Shown piece after piece: positions 24,304 through 34,422 of a stretch of 47,077 bases of DNA. Numbering within the stretch: the stretch's first letter is position 1; each line of letters starts with the position of its first letter. Below the pieces are notes generated by a model. That model was not told the DNA's origin. It saw only the letters and a program-made list of their open reading frames with translations, and searched no databases. The stretch covers positions 1 through 47,077 of the forward strand of contig JAFXAR010000052.1 in the NCBI GenBank assembly GCA_017516885.1, in the 5' to 3' direction. The position numbers and the translations under genes are program-made. Source of the stretch: Bacteroidaceae bacterium (GTDB lineage: Bacteria; Bacteroidota; Bacteroidia; Bacteroidales; Bacteroidaceae).

Positions 24304-25692
24304 TTACATCAAGCTGTTTGCAAGTGCAAGTATCTCCTCGCCTATTGCATCAGCGGCCTCCTGTGTCGGGCCTTCGGAGTAGATGCGGATAATTGGCTCA
24401 GTGTTGCTCTTGCGCAAGTGCACCCATGTTTCGGGGAAATCGAGCTTTACACCGTCAACAGTGTTTATCTCGGCCTTGCCTGCGTATGTAGCCTTGATTT
24501 TCTCAAGGATTGCATCAACATCGCAGCCGGGCTTGAGGTCAATGCGGTTCTTGCCCATGAAATATGCAGGATATGTAGCGCGGAGTTCGCTTACAGTCTT
24601 CTTCTCATGAGCGAGATGGCTCAGGAACAGGCAGATACCTACAAGGGCATCGCGGCCAGCGTGGCAGGCAGGATAGATAACGCCGCCATTACCCTCGCCA
24701 CCAATAACAGCGTTTGTCTCACGCATCTTGGTAACAACATTCACCTCGCCTACAGCCGATGCAGTGTATGTGCAGCCATGCGCATTTGTAACATCGCGCA
24801 ACGCGCGTGTTGAGCTGAGGTTTGATACTGTGTTGCCCGGGGTGTGCTTCAGTACATAGTCGGCAACTGTTACAAGAGTGTACTCCTCGCCGTACATTTC
24901 TCCGTTTTCGCAGATGATTGCCAGGCGGTCAACATCGGGGTCAACAACGAATGCAACATCATTGCCGCCCTTTGCCATAAGCCCCATAATATCGCCGAGG
25001 TTCTTTGCAAGAGGCTCGGGATTGTGCTGGAAGTCGCCTGTAGGCTCGCAATAGAGCTTGTCAACCTTTGTGATGCCGAGTTTATCAAACAGCTTTGGAA
25101 GTATTACACCGCCCACAGAGTTAACGCAGTCAATGGCAACCTTGAAACCGGCAGCCTTGATAGCCTCCACATCAACAAGCTGCAAAGCAAGTACAGCCTC
25201 AATATGCTTGTCGTCGTAAGTCTCGTCAAGACGATACTTGCCAAGTGTCTCAACATCAGCATAATCAAACTCCTCGGCAGCAGCAATGCGCAGTACCTCC
25301 TGGCCCTCTGCCGCATTCAGGAATTCGCCCTTCTCGTTAAGGAGCTTAAGAGCATTCCACTGGCGCGGATTGTGACTTGCAGTAAGTATAATGCCGCCGC
25401 ATGCGCCTTCCATGGTAACAGCAACCTCTGTTGTGGGGGTTGAAGCAAGACCAATGTCAACAACATCGAATCCCATGCCCATTAGAGTACCGCAAACAAT
25501 CTTGTTCACCATTTCACCCGACAGGCGGGCATCGCGGCCTACAACAATCTTGTTGCTTGTCTTTGTTGTTGTCTTACGTATCAGCGCTGCATAGGCCGAA
25601 GTTAGCTTCACAACATCCAGAGGTGTCAGACCCTCATCGGCTCTGCCGCCGATAGTGCCTCTGATTCCTGAAATAGATTTGATTAGTGTCAT
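24304..25692 (-). CDS. glmM: phosphoglucosamine mutase
   Basis: 462 aa alpha-D-phosphohexomutase. The phosphoserine loop TASHNPRQWNALK (active Ser ~102) has the Asn-Ala residues usual for this Bacteroidota group, the metal loop is DPDVDRLA, the sugar loop is GGEGNGGV, and the phosphate-binding RKSNTEPIIRIY closes the C-terminus. It most likely converts glucosamine-6-P to glucosamine-1-P for UDP-GlcNAc synthesis; phosphomannomutase activity cannot be excluded by sequence. It is followed upstream by the DUF4827 lipoprotein gene (23 bp), so the four or five leftward genes from rpe may form a long transcript. Confidence 0.88.
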   Translation of the reverse strand: MTLIKSISGIRGTIGGRADEGLTPLDVVKLTSAYAALIRKTTTKTSNKIVVGRDARLSGEMVNKIVCGTLMGMGFDVVDIGLASTPTTEVAVTMEGACGGIILTASHNPRQWNALKLLNEKGEFLNAAEGQEVLRIAAAEEFDYADVETLGKYRLDETYDDKHIEAVLALQLVDVEAIKAAGFKVAIDCVNSVGGVILPKLFDKLGITKVDKLYCEPTGDFQHNPEPLAKNLGDIMGLMAKGGNDVAFVVDPDVDRLAIICENGEMYGEEYTLVTVADYVLKHTPGNTVSNLSSTRALRDVTNAHGCTYTASAVGEVNVVTKMRETNAVIGGEGNGGVIYPACHAGRDALVGICLFLSHLAHEKKTVSELRATYPAYFMGKNRIDLKPGCDVDAILEKIKATYAGKAEINTVDGVKLDFPETWVHLRKSNTEPIIRIYSEGPTQEAADAIGEEILALANSLM

Positions 25693-25715
25693 ATAAGTTT
25701 TGTTGGTTTAAGTTG

Positions 25716-26390
25716 TTATTCAACGTCTGCGTTATCTGCACCCTCCTCTGCATCCTCAAAATCATAGAGATTCTCGGGCTGGAAAGTGATTGAATAAAGG
25801 CATGGATACACATATGTTGTTGCAGTAACAGTGCCCTTTGTATGCGGAACAATCAGGTTCACTGCCGCAAGATTGCCCTGCTTCCGTGTAAAATAGAGAT
25901 AAGTGAACGGCGTCAGCCAGCCGGTAGGCACTGCACTTCCGTACACGCTTGCCATTATGCCTGATGTAAATGTTGCCGAAAATGTTCCGCTGGCGTTTGA
26001 CACGCGCATTTCATCGGGCTCGCTCACAAACTTGTTTCCCGAAATTGTATCGCCCTCCTGAATATTGTATTCAGTGTAGCGCACAAGCATGTTGCGTGTA
26101 TCGCCGTCATTTATTCTCCGTGCATCGTCAGCATCCTTTGGATTGTTCACAATCTGCATATACACGCCGTCAATCTCCACGAATTCGTTCTTGCTTACAT
26201 CTGTTACAGTGTCATTTGCAATAAACTCCTCGTACGATATTACCTTAATGCCTTTCTCCTTTACAAACTTCTTTACCGCATCGCGTTCCTTATCCTTCAT
26301 CTCGGAGTATGTCACCGCATCGTCGCACGATACGAAAGAGAGCGCAAACAAGGGCAGGAACAAAATATACTTCAGTGTGTTTAACTTCAT
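25716..26390 (-). CDS. DUF4827 lipoprotein
   Basis: 224 aa predicted lipoprotein; lipobox ALSFVSC at C22. The body resembles DUF4827, a Bacteroidota family with an FKBP-like fold: KERDAVKKFVKEKGIKVISY at the N-terminus, VRYTEYNIQEGDTI in the middle, and AVPTGWLTPFTYLYF late. No isomerase activity can be claimed. It lies 23 bp before glmM. The C-terminal tail is acidic (DFEDAEEGADNADVE). A TATCTTCG -7 element lies upstream at about 26438-26445. Confidence 0.8.
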   Translation of the reverse strand: MKLNTLKYILFLPLFALSFVSCDDAVTYSEMKDKERDAVKKFVKEKGIKVISYEEFIANDTVTDVSKNEFVEIDGVYMQIVNNPKDADDARRINDGDTRNMLVRYTEYNIQEGDTISGNKFVSEPDEMRVSNASGTFSATFTSGIMASVYGSAVPTGWLTPFTYLYFTRKQGNLAAVNLIVPHTKGTVTATTYVYPCLYSITFQPENLYDFEDAEEGADNADVE

Positions 26391-26592
26391 CTTTTTTTAT
26401 AAATGTCAGCGTTTAATTTCTCAAAATTACAACTTTTTGCGAAGATACAAAAAGAAATGCCAAAAAAGCGTTTTACAAATGAGAAATAATCATAAGAAAC
26501 TGTAAAAACCGGCGCGGCATAATTTATAGCACCTCCCTTTTTGAAACCGTTTCTAAAAAAACACTTCTTCGTGCACAACCGCTACGCGCCCT

Positions 26593-27624
26593 TTATTCAG
26601 TAAGTTCCTTCTTAAAATCCTGCAAGGCCGCCATGAATTTGTTTACCGCCATGCTCATAGTGCACTGAAGTTCGCCGCCAGAGGCATTCTTGTGCCCGCC
26701 TCCATTGAAATACTTCTCGGCAACTGCATTGCATGGAAAATCGTCGACACTGCGAAGCGACACATTTATCTTGCCAGGATGCTCCTCTCTAAGGAAACAC
26801 GAAAAGCGCACCCCCTTCATCTGCAATGCCTGGTTCACAAGTCCTTCTGTATCCCCCTTCTGCGCATAGAAGCGCTGCAGTTCATCGTGCGACAGGGTTA
26901 TCAGCGCTGCATTGTACTTGCTGTAGAGTTTCAGTTTCTCGTAGAGCACATAGCCCGACAGGCGCATACGCGAGAGCGAATAATTATAGAAAACCTTTCT
27001 GTAAATCAAATCCTTGTCAATGCCCTTAGATAGCAGTTCGGCGATTATCAGATAAATATCCTTGCGCGTTGAGGCGTAGGCAAATGCTCCGGTATCGGTC
27101 ATCATGCCTGTATATATGCACTGCGCCATCTCATTAGAAAGAGCGTCGCTGCCCGATATTCCGGCAATTATCCTGAATACGAGCTCCGATGTGGAACAGG
27201 CCTCTGGAAAGGAGACTACTGTATCAAACTCATCGGACGGTGAGAGATGGTGGTCAACAAGCACCCTCGTTGCCGGCGAGGCCGCAACAGCGCTGCATGC
27301 ATCGCCCAAGCGGGAGAGAGAATTGAAGTCGAGACAGAAAAACGCATCGGCATTCTCAATGGCATCGGCCGCGCTGCTTCCGGGCGCATCATAGAAAAGC
27401 GTCTCGCCTGCCAGCGGCAGCCACGAGAGGAACTCGGGAAAACGGTTAGGAAGCACCACCCTTGCATTTTTGCCAAGACTTCTGAGATAAAGACAGAGCG
27501 CCAAAGACGAGCCCACTGCATCGCCGTCGGGATTCTTGTGGGCGAGAACCACAAAGTTACGGCACTTCTCAATTACATTTCTCACAGCATCAAACTGCTC
27601 GCGGTATATAATATTTTCAAGCAT
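26593..27624 (-). CDS. nrnA: DHH-family phosphoesterase, NrnA-like (oligoribonuclease/pAp phosphatase)
   Basis: 343 aa. DHH motifs: NPDGDAVGSS (motif I), FFCLDFNSL (II), VDHHLSP (III) and the C-terminal DHHA1 signature GGGHKNASGG. NrnA-type enzymes degrade 2-5 nt RNA and dephosphorylate pAp in the cytoplasm. The start at 27624 (MLENIIYREQF) fits the family; seven extra upstream residues are unlikely. Downstream of comEC by 69 bp. Confidence 0.88.
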   Translation of the reverse strand: MLENIIYREQFDAVRNVIEKCRNFVVLAHKNPDGDAVGSSLALCLYLRSLGKNARVVLPNRFPEFLSWLPLAGETLFYDAPGSSAADAIENADAFFCLDFNSLSRLGDACSAVAASPATRVLVDHHLSPSDEFDTVVSFPEACSTSELVFRIIAGISGSDALSNEMAQCIYTGMMTDTGAFAYASTRKDIYLIIAELLSKGIDKDLIYRKVFYNYSLSRMRLSGYVLYEKLKLYSKYNAALITLSHDELQRFYAQKGDTEGLVNQALQMKGVRFSCFLREEHPGKINVSLRSVDDFPCNAVAEKYFNGGGHKNASGGELQCTMSMAVNKFMAALQDFKKELTE

Positions 27625-27693
27625 AACAAGTGTCAGTTTCAAATTTCAACGAAGATACAAAAGATAAAGCAAAACCACCGCATAAAAGAGCAA

Positions 27694-29808
27694 TTATTTG
27701 CCCCTCATAGGCAACAGTTTGAAGCCGGTGGCGGTAGGCACAACCTTCATTGCCCCTTGCGAATATATATCAACAGCCTCTATTCCCTGCGTGGCACACT
27801 CCTTCGCCACCCTTTCGCGTGTATACTTAAACAGTGAAGCGTCAAGCACTATGCAGCCGGTAGGATAAACCTCAAGCAATTCAACCACACTGCCTTTGAA
27901 ACCGCGGCACAATATTACAATATCAGTTGGTTCAGAGTACATTTTATCTCTCCATGTGCCGCTGTCAAGCAGCCGCACATTAAGCCCGGCAAAAAGCAGC
28001 CGCCCATCCTCAAAATCCATTTCAGCATTGTGAAAAAGAGAATCGGCCCATAAAGGTTCGGAGAGTTTCCCGCGCTTGACATAAGGCATTGACGCATACT
28101 CATAATTAGCATGGCATTCAGGCACTGTTGAGAGAAGATAGTTGCCGCCGCCCTCCTTCACAGCATGCAGAAGCGGATTCTTTCGGTTATTGTATATAAC
28201 AATATGGTCGCCCTTTTCCATTTCATCCCCGCCTGCATATATGCCGGCAACAAGAAGAAGCGCTGCAAAGAGTGACAACGCCGTCATCCACCATTTACGC
28301 CCTATCATGCTATACGACAACATAGCCAGCAGCAGCGCTACACAGCATGCGCCCGCAACGCCCACCGGCGGCAGTTCAAGTGACGCACCCGGCATGCCTG
28401 CGACAAATGCCACCCCGCCGTTCATTGCACTCGCAACAACACCAAGCATTTGGGCAATCGCAGCTTGCAACACCGGCAACAGAGCAGTGGCCCAAACAGC
28501 AACAGAGAGCGCCACAAGCAAGAAAGCAAGAGGTATCACAAAAAGATTTGTAAGCAAAAAGTAGAGCGGGAACACTCCAAAATAGTGCCAGATGAACGGC
28601 AAAGTGCCTATTTGCGCTGCAATGGAGAGAATAATCATATTCACAAAATAGCTGTACACGCGCCCATGACTCTCCACATTGAAAAGCCTCTGCATAGGGG
28701 CAGCAAGCAGCACAATTGCAAGCACCGCAGCAAAGGAGAGCTGGAAGCTTATATCAAATAGCAGATGCGGCGAGAACAGCAGCATCACTATGGCTGCAAA
28801 AGAGAGCGAGCTCAACGAAGAAGACTCCTGCCCTATGCAGCGCCCCACAGACATCAAAGTAAAAAGAATTGCCGCTCGCACCACCGACGGCGACAGCCCC
28901 GCCACAAAAGCAAATCCCCAAAGAAGCAGCGCCACAGCGCACTCACGAAGCACCAGAAGCATACGGTTTCTGCCCCAAATTGGCATCAGCGCCACTATCA
29001 GCATATAGAATATGCCCAGATGAAGGCCCGAAAGAGCCAGCACATGACTTGCACCGGCAGCAGAATACTCCTCACGCAGTTCTTTTGGAAAATCGCCCTT
29101 TTCGCCTACGGTAAGCGCCGAAAGCAGGGCAAGGTCATCCCCCCTAAACGACTGTCCGCGGTACTGCTCCACCGCCCATTTGCGCACATTCAAGGCGCGC
29201 ATCTGCAAGGAGAGCTCCCCTTCGCCGTTTTTTATCCAGTTATCCTCGCCAATATATGCCGAGCCGTTTATTCCCTTAATATAATAGAACGACTCAATAT
29301 CAAATTCAGCAGGATTGCCGGCATTGCGAAAAGGAGCAAGCACAGCCTCAAAATCAACAATGTCGCCAATTTTCAGCAGTTCCGATTCCGGAGAGCGCTT
29401 GAAATAGAGAAACGCCCTGCCATCTCTACGCAGAGTATCGGAAAGCGGCTTGTCGGAAAGAGAGACATCGGCAAGCACCTTCACTGTTGAGTCCCTGAGC
29501 AGCGGCTCTTCAACAAGCCTGGCCGAATAGAGCTGGCGCTGTCCGCTCCACTGCGACGCCATTGCCTCCTCCTGCTTTTCTTCGGCAAACATGCCCGACG
29601 CGAGCATGAAAAGCGAAGCAGAGAGGCCAAAAAGCCATTGCGGAACTTTGTCCGAAATGCCTGCTGCCATACCGGCTAAGGAGAAGAGCATCAGCAAAAG
29701 CGCATGCTCCACGGCAACGCCGCAGTGCCAGCCAATGACTATGCCGGCCATAAGCGGCAGAGCCAAGCGAAAAAGTGGATTTTTCCTTAAAAACGAAGCT
29801 ATGGGCAC
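27694..29808 (-). CDS. comEC: ComEC/Rec2-family DNA uptake channel protein
   Basis: 704 aa inner-membrane protein. After two or three N-terminal helices comes an OB-like DUF4131 region (~90-200), then the competence domain with SALTVGEKGDF, LALSGLHLGIFY and LSPSVVRAAILF and about seven helices. The C-terminal ~170 residues after the last helix lack the HxHxDH metallo-beta-lactamase motif, as in many Bacteroidota ComEC proteins. In competent bacteria ComEC passes single-stranded DNA across the inner membrane. It starts 11 bp after rpe, so they form one operon. Confidence 0.85.
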   Translation of the reverse strand: MPIASFLRKNPLFRLALPLMAGIVIGWHCGVAVEHALLLMLFSLAGMAAGISDKVPQWLFGLSASLFMLASGMFAEEKQEEAMASQWSGQRQLYSARLVEEPLLRDSTVKVLADVSLSDKPLSDTLRRDGRAFLYFKRSPESELLKIGDIVDFEAVLAPFRNAGNPAEFDIESFYYIKGINGSAYIGEDNWIKNGEGELSLQMRALNVRKWAVEQYRGQSFRGDDLALLSALTVGEKGDFPKELREEYSAAGASHVLALSGLHLGIFYMLIVALMPIWGRNRMLLVLRECAVALLLWGFAFVAGLSPSVVRAAILFTLMSVGRCIGQESSSLSSLSFAAIVMLLFSPHLLFDISFQLSFAAVLAIVLLAAPMQRLFNVESHGRVYSYFVNMIILSIAAQIGTLPFIWHYFGVFPLYFLLTNLFVIPLAFLLVALSVAVWATALLPVLQAAIAQMLGVVASAMNGGVAFVAGMPGASLELPPVGVAGACCVALLLAMLSYSMIGRKWWMTALSLFAALLLVAGIYAGGDEMEKGDHIVIYNNRKNPLLHAVKEGGGNYLLSTVPECHANYEYASMPYVKRGKLSEPLWADSLFHNAEMDFEDGRLLFAGLNVRLLDSGTWRDKMYSEPTDIVILCRGFKGSVVELLEVYPTGCIVLDASLFKYTRERVAKECATQGIEAVDIYSQGAMKVVPTATGFKLLPMRGK

Positions 29809-29819
29809 AACCTCTGCTA

Positions 29820-30470
29820 TTACAAGGCACGCAAGGCTGAAATTACAGCATGAGGATTCGCATCCTTGAACACGGCATTGCCGGCAACAAGAGCATCAGA
29901 ACCAGCCTCGGCAAGCAGTTTTCCGGTTTCGGTATTCACGCCGCCGTCAACCTCAATAAGCGCCTTTGAATCTGTTGAATCAATAAGCTCGCGCAATTCG
30001 CGCACCTTGTTCACTGTATGAGGGATAAATTTCTGACCGCCAAAACCGGGGTTGACACTCATAAGCAGCACAAGGTCGAGCTCGCCTATAATATCCTTGA
30101 GCAAATGCACGGGAGTAGACGGATTGAGCGTCACGCCAGCCATCATTCCGGCATCCTTAATCTGCGTCACGGCACGGTGAAGATGCGTACAAGCCTCATA
30201 GTGTATATTCATTATGCGCGCGTTCAAGTCCTTCACTGCCTGAAGATAATTCATTGGATTCACCACCATGAGATGCACATCAAGCGGCTTTTCGCAAAGT
30301 TCCGCTACATACTTTAGCACAGGAGGCCCGAAAGAGAGATTGGGGACAAACACGCCGTCCATAATATCTATGTGAAGCCAATCGGCCGCACTGCTGTTTA
30401 TCATTTTCAAGTCTTCCTGAAGATTGCCGAAGTTAGCCGACAGCAACGATGGTGAAATTATCTGTGCCAT
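29820..30470 (-). CDS. rpe: ribulose-phosphate 3-epimerase
   Basis: 216 aa TIM-barrel enzyme of the pentose phosphate pathway, interconverting ribulose-5-P and xylulose-5-P. Metal and catalytic segments are LHIDIMDGVFVPN, DVHLMVVNP, SVNPGFGGQKF and EVDGGVN. Full length. A TATCTTCG -7 element (30518-30525) lies 48 bp upstream of the ATG. First gene of a leftward run rpe-comEC-nrnA. Confidence 0.96.
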   Translation of the reverse strand: MAQIISPSLLSANFGNLQEDLKMINSSAADWLHIDIMDGVFVPNLSFGPPVLKYVAELCEKPLDVHLMVVNPMNYLQAVKDLNARIMNIHYEACTHLHRAVTQIKDAGMMAGVTLNPSTPVHLLKDIIGELDLVLLMSVNPGFGGQKFIPHTVNKVRELRELIDSTDSKALIEVDGGVNTETGKLLAEAGSDALVAGNAVFKDANPHAVISALRAL

Positions 30471-30590
30471 AATATATCATTGATTGACGGACAGCAACGC
30501 GCTGCCCTAACTCTACGCGAAGATAACACAAAGCAAGTGGAAAAGCAATACCAGAGCCGCAAAAAGTGCCGTATTGCATATACGTTTCAA

Positions 30591-32144
30591 TCAGCAGTCC
30601 AGTAAATTGCCGCGAGTATCATAATAATGACACGTTACAGAGCCATCATCACTCCACACTTCGCACACAAATATCCCCAAGTCATCAATATACAGAATAT
30701 CATCATACCTGGGTTTTACAACAACATTGCCGAAGGTGTCATAAATGCCGGTCATGAAGTTCCTCTTTTCAACACGGATGAAACCGCCGCGCAAGGGAGC
30801 AATCTCACTATAGGCGCATCTGAATATCATTTTGCCATTTTTATCATAAAGCCCGCATTTATAGGACTTGCGTGAATATTTATAAACAATAAACATTCCG
30901 TCACCACGCGTTTCTATATAATCATACCTGCACGGAACAACAGTATTGCCGGCTACGTCAACAATGCCATACTTTTCCCTTGCCATTCCTTCCTTGCAAA
31001 CCTCCATCATACCGCAGCCGTGGCGATAAATCACATCATCATACTTGCACGGCACAACCTCTCTGCCGCTCCTGTCAATGCATCCCGACTTGCCATCAAC
31101 GCACACAACAGCAAGCCCGTCGACAAAGCCAGTCACATAATCATACACAAAAGGAATGGCCTTGTTGTTATTATTGTCTATGAACCCCCATTTATTATCC
31201 ACGCACACGGCCGCAAGCCCCTCTGAATACCCCTCAGCATCATCATAGAGAAATGGGACAGCCTCACTGCCGTCTCTATTCAAAAAGCCCCACTTGCCGC
31301 CCGATTTCAACATCAGCAGACTATCTGAAACAGCTCTGCAGTCATCATATATACAAGGAACAACTTCCTTACCCGATTTGTCAATAAGGCCACATTTGCC
31401 ATTTATCTTAACTTCTGTAAAGCCATACAATAAATATCCTATCCAATCATACTTGCCACACGGCACAACTTCATTGCCCTGCCTGTCAATCACACCATAC
31501 CGCTGTTCCTCCCCACAGCCAAAAGCCACTTGAGCAAGACCATACACGAATGGAAAGGCGTAATCATATTTAAAAGGAATCACCTCCTTGCCTTGCATAT
31601 CAATATAACCATATTTGCCTGAAATGTCCGCTAAAGCCAAACCATCCGAAAAAATAAGTTCTGTATTATACACACAGGCAATAATCTCCTTGCCTTCGCC
31701 ATTGACTGCGCCCCATTTTCCATTGAGACACACCGTTGCAAGGCCATCATTGAATCTTAGTAAATAATCATATTTGCAGGGCACAACGACTTTTGCATCC
31801 TCATCAATCAATCCACATTTGCCATAAAGCATAACCGAAGCATAACCCTCATGAAAATCAGTAATGTAATCATATATGCAAGGCAACACCTCAACACCAC
31901 CGGCATCAATCAATCCCCATTTCTCGGTTTCAGCATCAATAACTCCTATATAAGGGTTACTCTCATAATAATCGAATTTGACATATTTTTTGGCAAGTTC
32001 CAACCGCCTCTCCAAAGGCAAATTCAATAATGGACACTTGGCATTGGGATTATAAATTCGGGTATAGTTCGCAGCGCAGCCGCAAACAGAATAGAACAGG
32101 CAGAAAACTGCAAGCAGAAACAAATTGCGTCCATTCACTTTCAT
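30591..32144 (-). CDS. WG-repeat lipoprotein
   Basis: 517 aa. Signal sequence with lipobox-like SVCGC. From residue ~60 to the end there are about twelve WG repeats, each near 37 residues, with cores such as KWGLID, KYGYID, RYGVID, KWGFID and KCGLYD followed by a (V/I)(P/L)C-Y-Y/D turn and an aromatic-glycine segment. WG-repeat proteins are secreted or surface-bound, of unknown binding partner. The ATG at 32144 opens directly on the signal; the longer open frame upstream overlaps the divergent sialidase leader. A TATCTTCG promoter element is at 32170-32177. The sialidase gene is divergent, 166 bp away. Confidence 0.8.
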   Translation of the reverse strand: MKVNGRNLFLLAVFCLFYSVCGCAANYTRIYNPNAKCPLLNLPLERRLELAKKYVKFDYYESNPYIGVIDAETEKWGLIDAGGVEVLPCIYDYITDFHEGYASVMLYGKCGLIDEDAKVVVPCKYDYLLRFNDGLATVCLNGKWGAVNGEGKEIIACVYNTELIFSDGLALADISGKYGYIDMQGKEVIPFKYDYAFPFVYGLAQVAFGCGEEQRYGVIDRQGNEVVPCGKYDWIGYLLYGFTEVKINGKCGLIDKSGKEVVPCIYDDCRAVSDSLLMLKSGGKWGFLNRDGSEAVPFLYDDAEGYSEGLAAVCVDNKWGFIDNNNNKAIPFVYDYVTGFVDGLAVVCVDGKSGCIDRSGREVVPCKYDDVIYRHGCGMMEVCKEGMAREKYGIVDVAGNTVVPCRYDYIETRGDGMFIVYKYSRKSYKCGLYDKNGKMIFRCAYSEIAPLRGGFIRVEKRNFMTGIYDTFGNVVVKPRYDDILYIDDLGIFVCEVWSDDGSVTCHYYDTRGNLLDC

Positions 32145-32310
32145 AGAAATATAGAAATTTTGCTTAAGGCGAAGATAACGCAAAGAACCGGCAAATACAA
32201 GACAAAAGGCCAATAACTTGAAATAATGCTTTTTTTTGCTTTTCTTTGTAAAGGAAAGTTCAAGAAGAACCACCCTAAAAACATACACATTGAAAACAAA
32301 ACAAAACAAT

Positions 32311-34344
32311 ATGAAAAACCTACGGTATCTTTTCCTTATTCTGCTTGCCACAGTTGGAGCAACAGCGAGCCTCGCCCAAGAGGGCATCTTTTCGGAATCG
32401 TTCAAAAAAGGCATTCCTGTACACTTAACCAATAACCGCGACAAGGCATACGCCATAAAGGCAGGCACAGCCGGCAATGCTGTAAAAAGCGCGAAGTCGG
32501 CCTACACTGCCGATGAAATATGGTATCTTGTAGGCAATGCCGACAGCTTTATAATGCAGAGCCGCACCATAGGCAAAAAGCATGCAGTGAAATTAGAGAG
32601 CAGCGAAAGCGGTGCAGCCGCAACTATAGTTCCTGTAAAAGAGGCCACGCCGCTCGCACTGACAAAACAGCAGGACGGCAGCTGCATAATATCTCCGGCA
32701 GCAGACAAGGGAAAGAGCTTTAACATGTTCGGAGGCGCAGGCCGAGACATTAAGCTCTATTCAAGCAGCGACGACGGCGGCCGCTGGAACATCACCCCAA
32801 TAGACCTGAGCCGCACGCTTGAGATAAAATACAGCATCAGCACCGATGGCGCTCTTGAAACAAACCACAAGATTGGCGAAATAGCCATAGCCATTAACGG
32901 CCGTGAAGGCGCAATAGAGCTTGACAGGAACAACATACCCGAAACTACAGTCTGCTATCTCCCCAAGGATGCCAAAGTGGCAATATCCTGCAAAAAGGCC
33001 TGCCATGGATGGAAAATGCTGGTAAACGGCAAAGAGGAGATTGCCGAACAGACACTCCCGGAGAAAGGCCTTGCCGTTAAGGCAGAAATCACTGCCGACA
33101 AGGATAACAGATACCAGTACCTCTTTTATTCTCCCGACGAAAAAGGCATCCCCTACCGCATCCCCGCCATTGTAACCACTGCCAACGGATATGTATTCGC
33201 AATCAACGACTACCGCCCTTGCGGCAATGACATCGGCTTCGGCGAGGTTGACCTCGTCATGCGCCACAGCACCAGAAGCGGCAGCGACTGGGACGGCCAT
33301 TCATGGAGCGAGCCAATAAAAATTGCCGACGGTTTAGGAAAAGAAGCTGCAGAAACCTGGCTCACAGGATTCGGCGACCCCGCAGTAGTTGCCGACCGCG
33401 AGCACAATGAGATTCTTGTAATGAGCGTATGCGGCAACCGCGTATGCTGGCACGGCAACTACGGTGCAGGAACAGCGGAGAACCCCGAAAACCCCAACCG
33501 CATGGCACGCCTGCGCATAAAATATGACGAGGCAAAAGGAGAATGGATTGCCGGCGAGCCCGAAGAGGTAACATACGACATCTACCCTCTTTTCAAGGAC
33601 AAGAGCGGAAAGGCGCACGTTGGCTCAATGTTCATTGGCGCGGGCCGCATTGCGCAGAGCAGCATGATTAAGGTGGGCGAATATTACCGCATATATTGCG
33701 CAGTGTGGGCAGTTGAAGCCGGAAGCTACCGCCACCACAACTACGCCCTCTACTCCGACGACTTTGGCGAAACATGGCATCTGCTTGGAGAACTCGGCAA
33801 CGACTTTAACGACAGCCCCGCGCCCTACGGCAACGAGCCTAAATGCGAGGAACTGCCCGACGGAAGCGTACTCTTGAGCAGCCGCAAAGGCTACGGACGC
33901 TACTTCAACGTGTTCCATTATACAAACTTTGAAAAGGCCGAAGGTTACTGGGACGGCGCAGTTTCAACCGACCAGGCAGGCGACCTCAAGTTCGGCAGGA
34001 ACGACACTAACGGCGAGCCTCTCCGCATAGGCAATCTGCTATTCCAGTCAGTACCCACCGGCGAAAGCCGCAGCGACGTTGCAATCTTCTACAGACTGCT
34101 GAGCGATGACCCGGCCACATACACCCCTGCTGAACTATCAAAGGGGTGGAAGAAAATCAAGGTTTCCGACCGCGGTTCGGCCTATTCGTCAATGTGCATT
34201 CTGCCCGACGGCAACATTGGCATATATTACGAGGAAGAGCCAGGCGGCTATTCAATGGTATACGTTCCAATAATTATCAAAGAGGCCGTTGACGAAGAGA
34301 CATACAGGCAGTTCAAGAGCAGCTGCCACCCATGCCAGGAATAA
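32311..34344 (+). CDS. GH33 exo-alpha-sialidase, secreted
   Basis: 677 aa. Signal peptide (hydrophobic 5-20) cut after SLAQ. Residues ~25-270 are a beta-rich N-terminal region with two lectin-like parts. The catalytic beta-propeller starts with YRIPAIV (arginine of the triad), then DYRPCGNDIGFGEVDLVMR with the acidic residues, an Asp-box SDDFGETWHL, and later SSRKGYGRYFNV and DRGSAYSSMCILPDGNIG. Bacteroidales sialidases release sialic acid from mucin and host glycans, acting in the periplasm or at the surface. No sialic-acid uptake genes are adjacent. Strong terminator at 34362-34409. Confidence 0.85.
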   Translation: MKNLRYLFLILLATVGATASLAQEGIFSESFKKGIPVHLTNNRDKAYAIKAGTAGNAVKSAKSAYTADEIWYLVGNADSFIMQSRTIGKKHAVKLESSESGAAATIVPVKEATPLALTKQQDGSCIISPAADKGKSFNMFGGAGRDIKLYSSSDDGGRWNITPIDLSRTLEIKYSISTDGALETNHKIGEIAIAINGREGAIELDRNNIPETTVCYLPKDAKVAISCKKACHGWKMLVNGKEEIAEQTLPEKGLAVKAEITADKDNRYQYLFYSPDEKGIPYRIPAIVTTANGYVFAINDYRPCGNDIGFGEVDLVMRHSTRSGSDWDGHSWSEPIKIADGLGKEAAETWLTGFGDPAVVADREHNEILVMSVCGNRVCWHGNYGAGTAENPENPNRMARLRIKYDEAKGEWIAGEPEEVTYDIYPLFKDKSGKAHVGSMFIGAGRIAQSSMIKVGEYYRIYCAVWAVEAGSYRHHNYALYSDDFGETWHLLGELGNDFNDSPAPYGNEPKCEELPDGSVLLSSRKGYGRYFNVFHYTNFEKAEGYWDGAVSTDQAGDLKFGRNDTNGEPLRIGNLLFQSVPTGESRSDVAIFYRLLSDDPATYTPAELSKGWKKIKVSDRGSAYSSMCILPDGNIGIYYEEEPGGYSMVYVPIIIKEAVDEETYRQFKSSCHPCQE

Positions 34345-34361
34345 GAATCCGCTACAGCTTC

Positions 34362-34409
34362 TTATCCAAATAGAGCAGACTAACGCGTTAGTCTGCTCTA
34401 TTTGGATAA
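34362..34409. terminator. bidirectional terminator, perfect 48-bp palindrome
   Basis: Arms 34362-34385 and 34386-34409 are perfect 24-bp inverted repeats with no loop (centre AACGCGTT). It lies between the convergent sialidase and small lipoprotein genes. Confidence 0.85.
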
Positions 34410-34422
34410 TTATAAACGTCAC

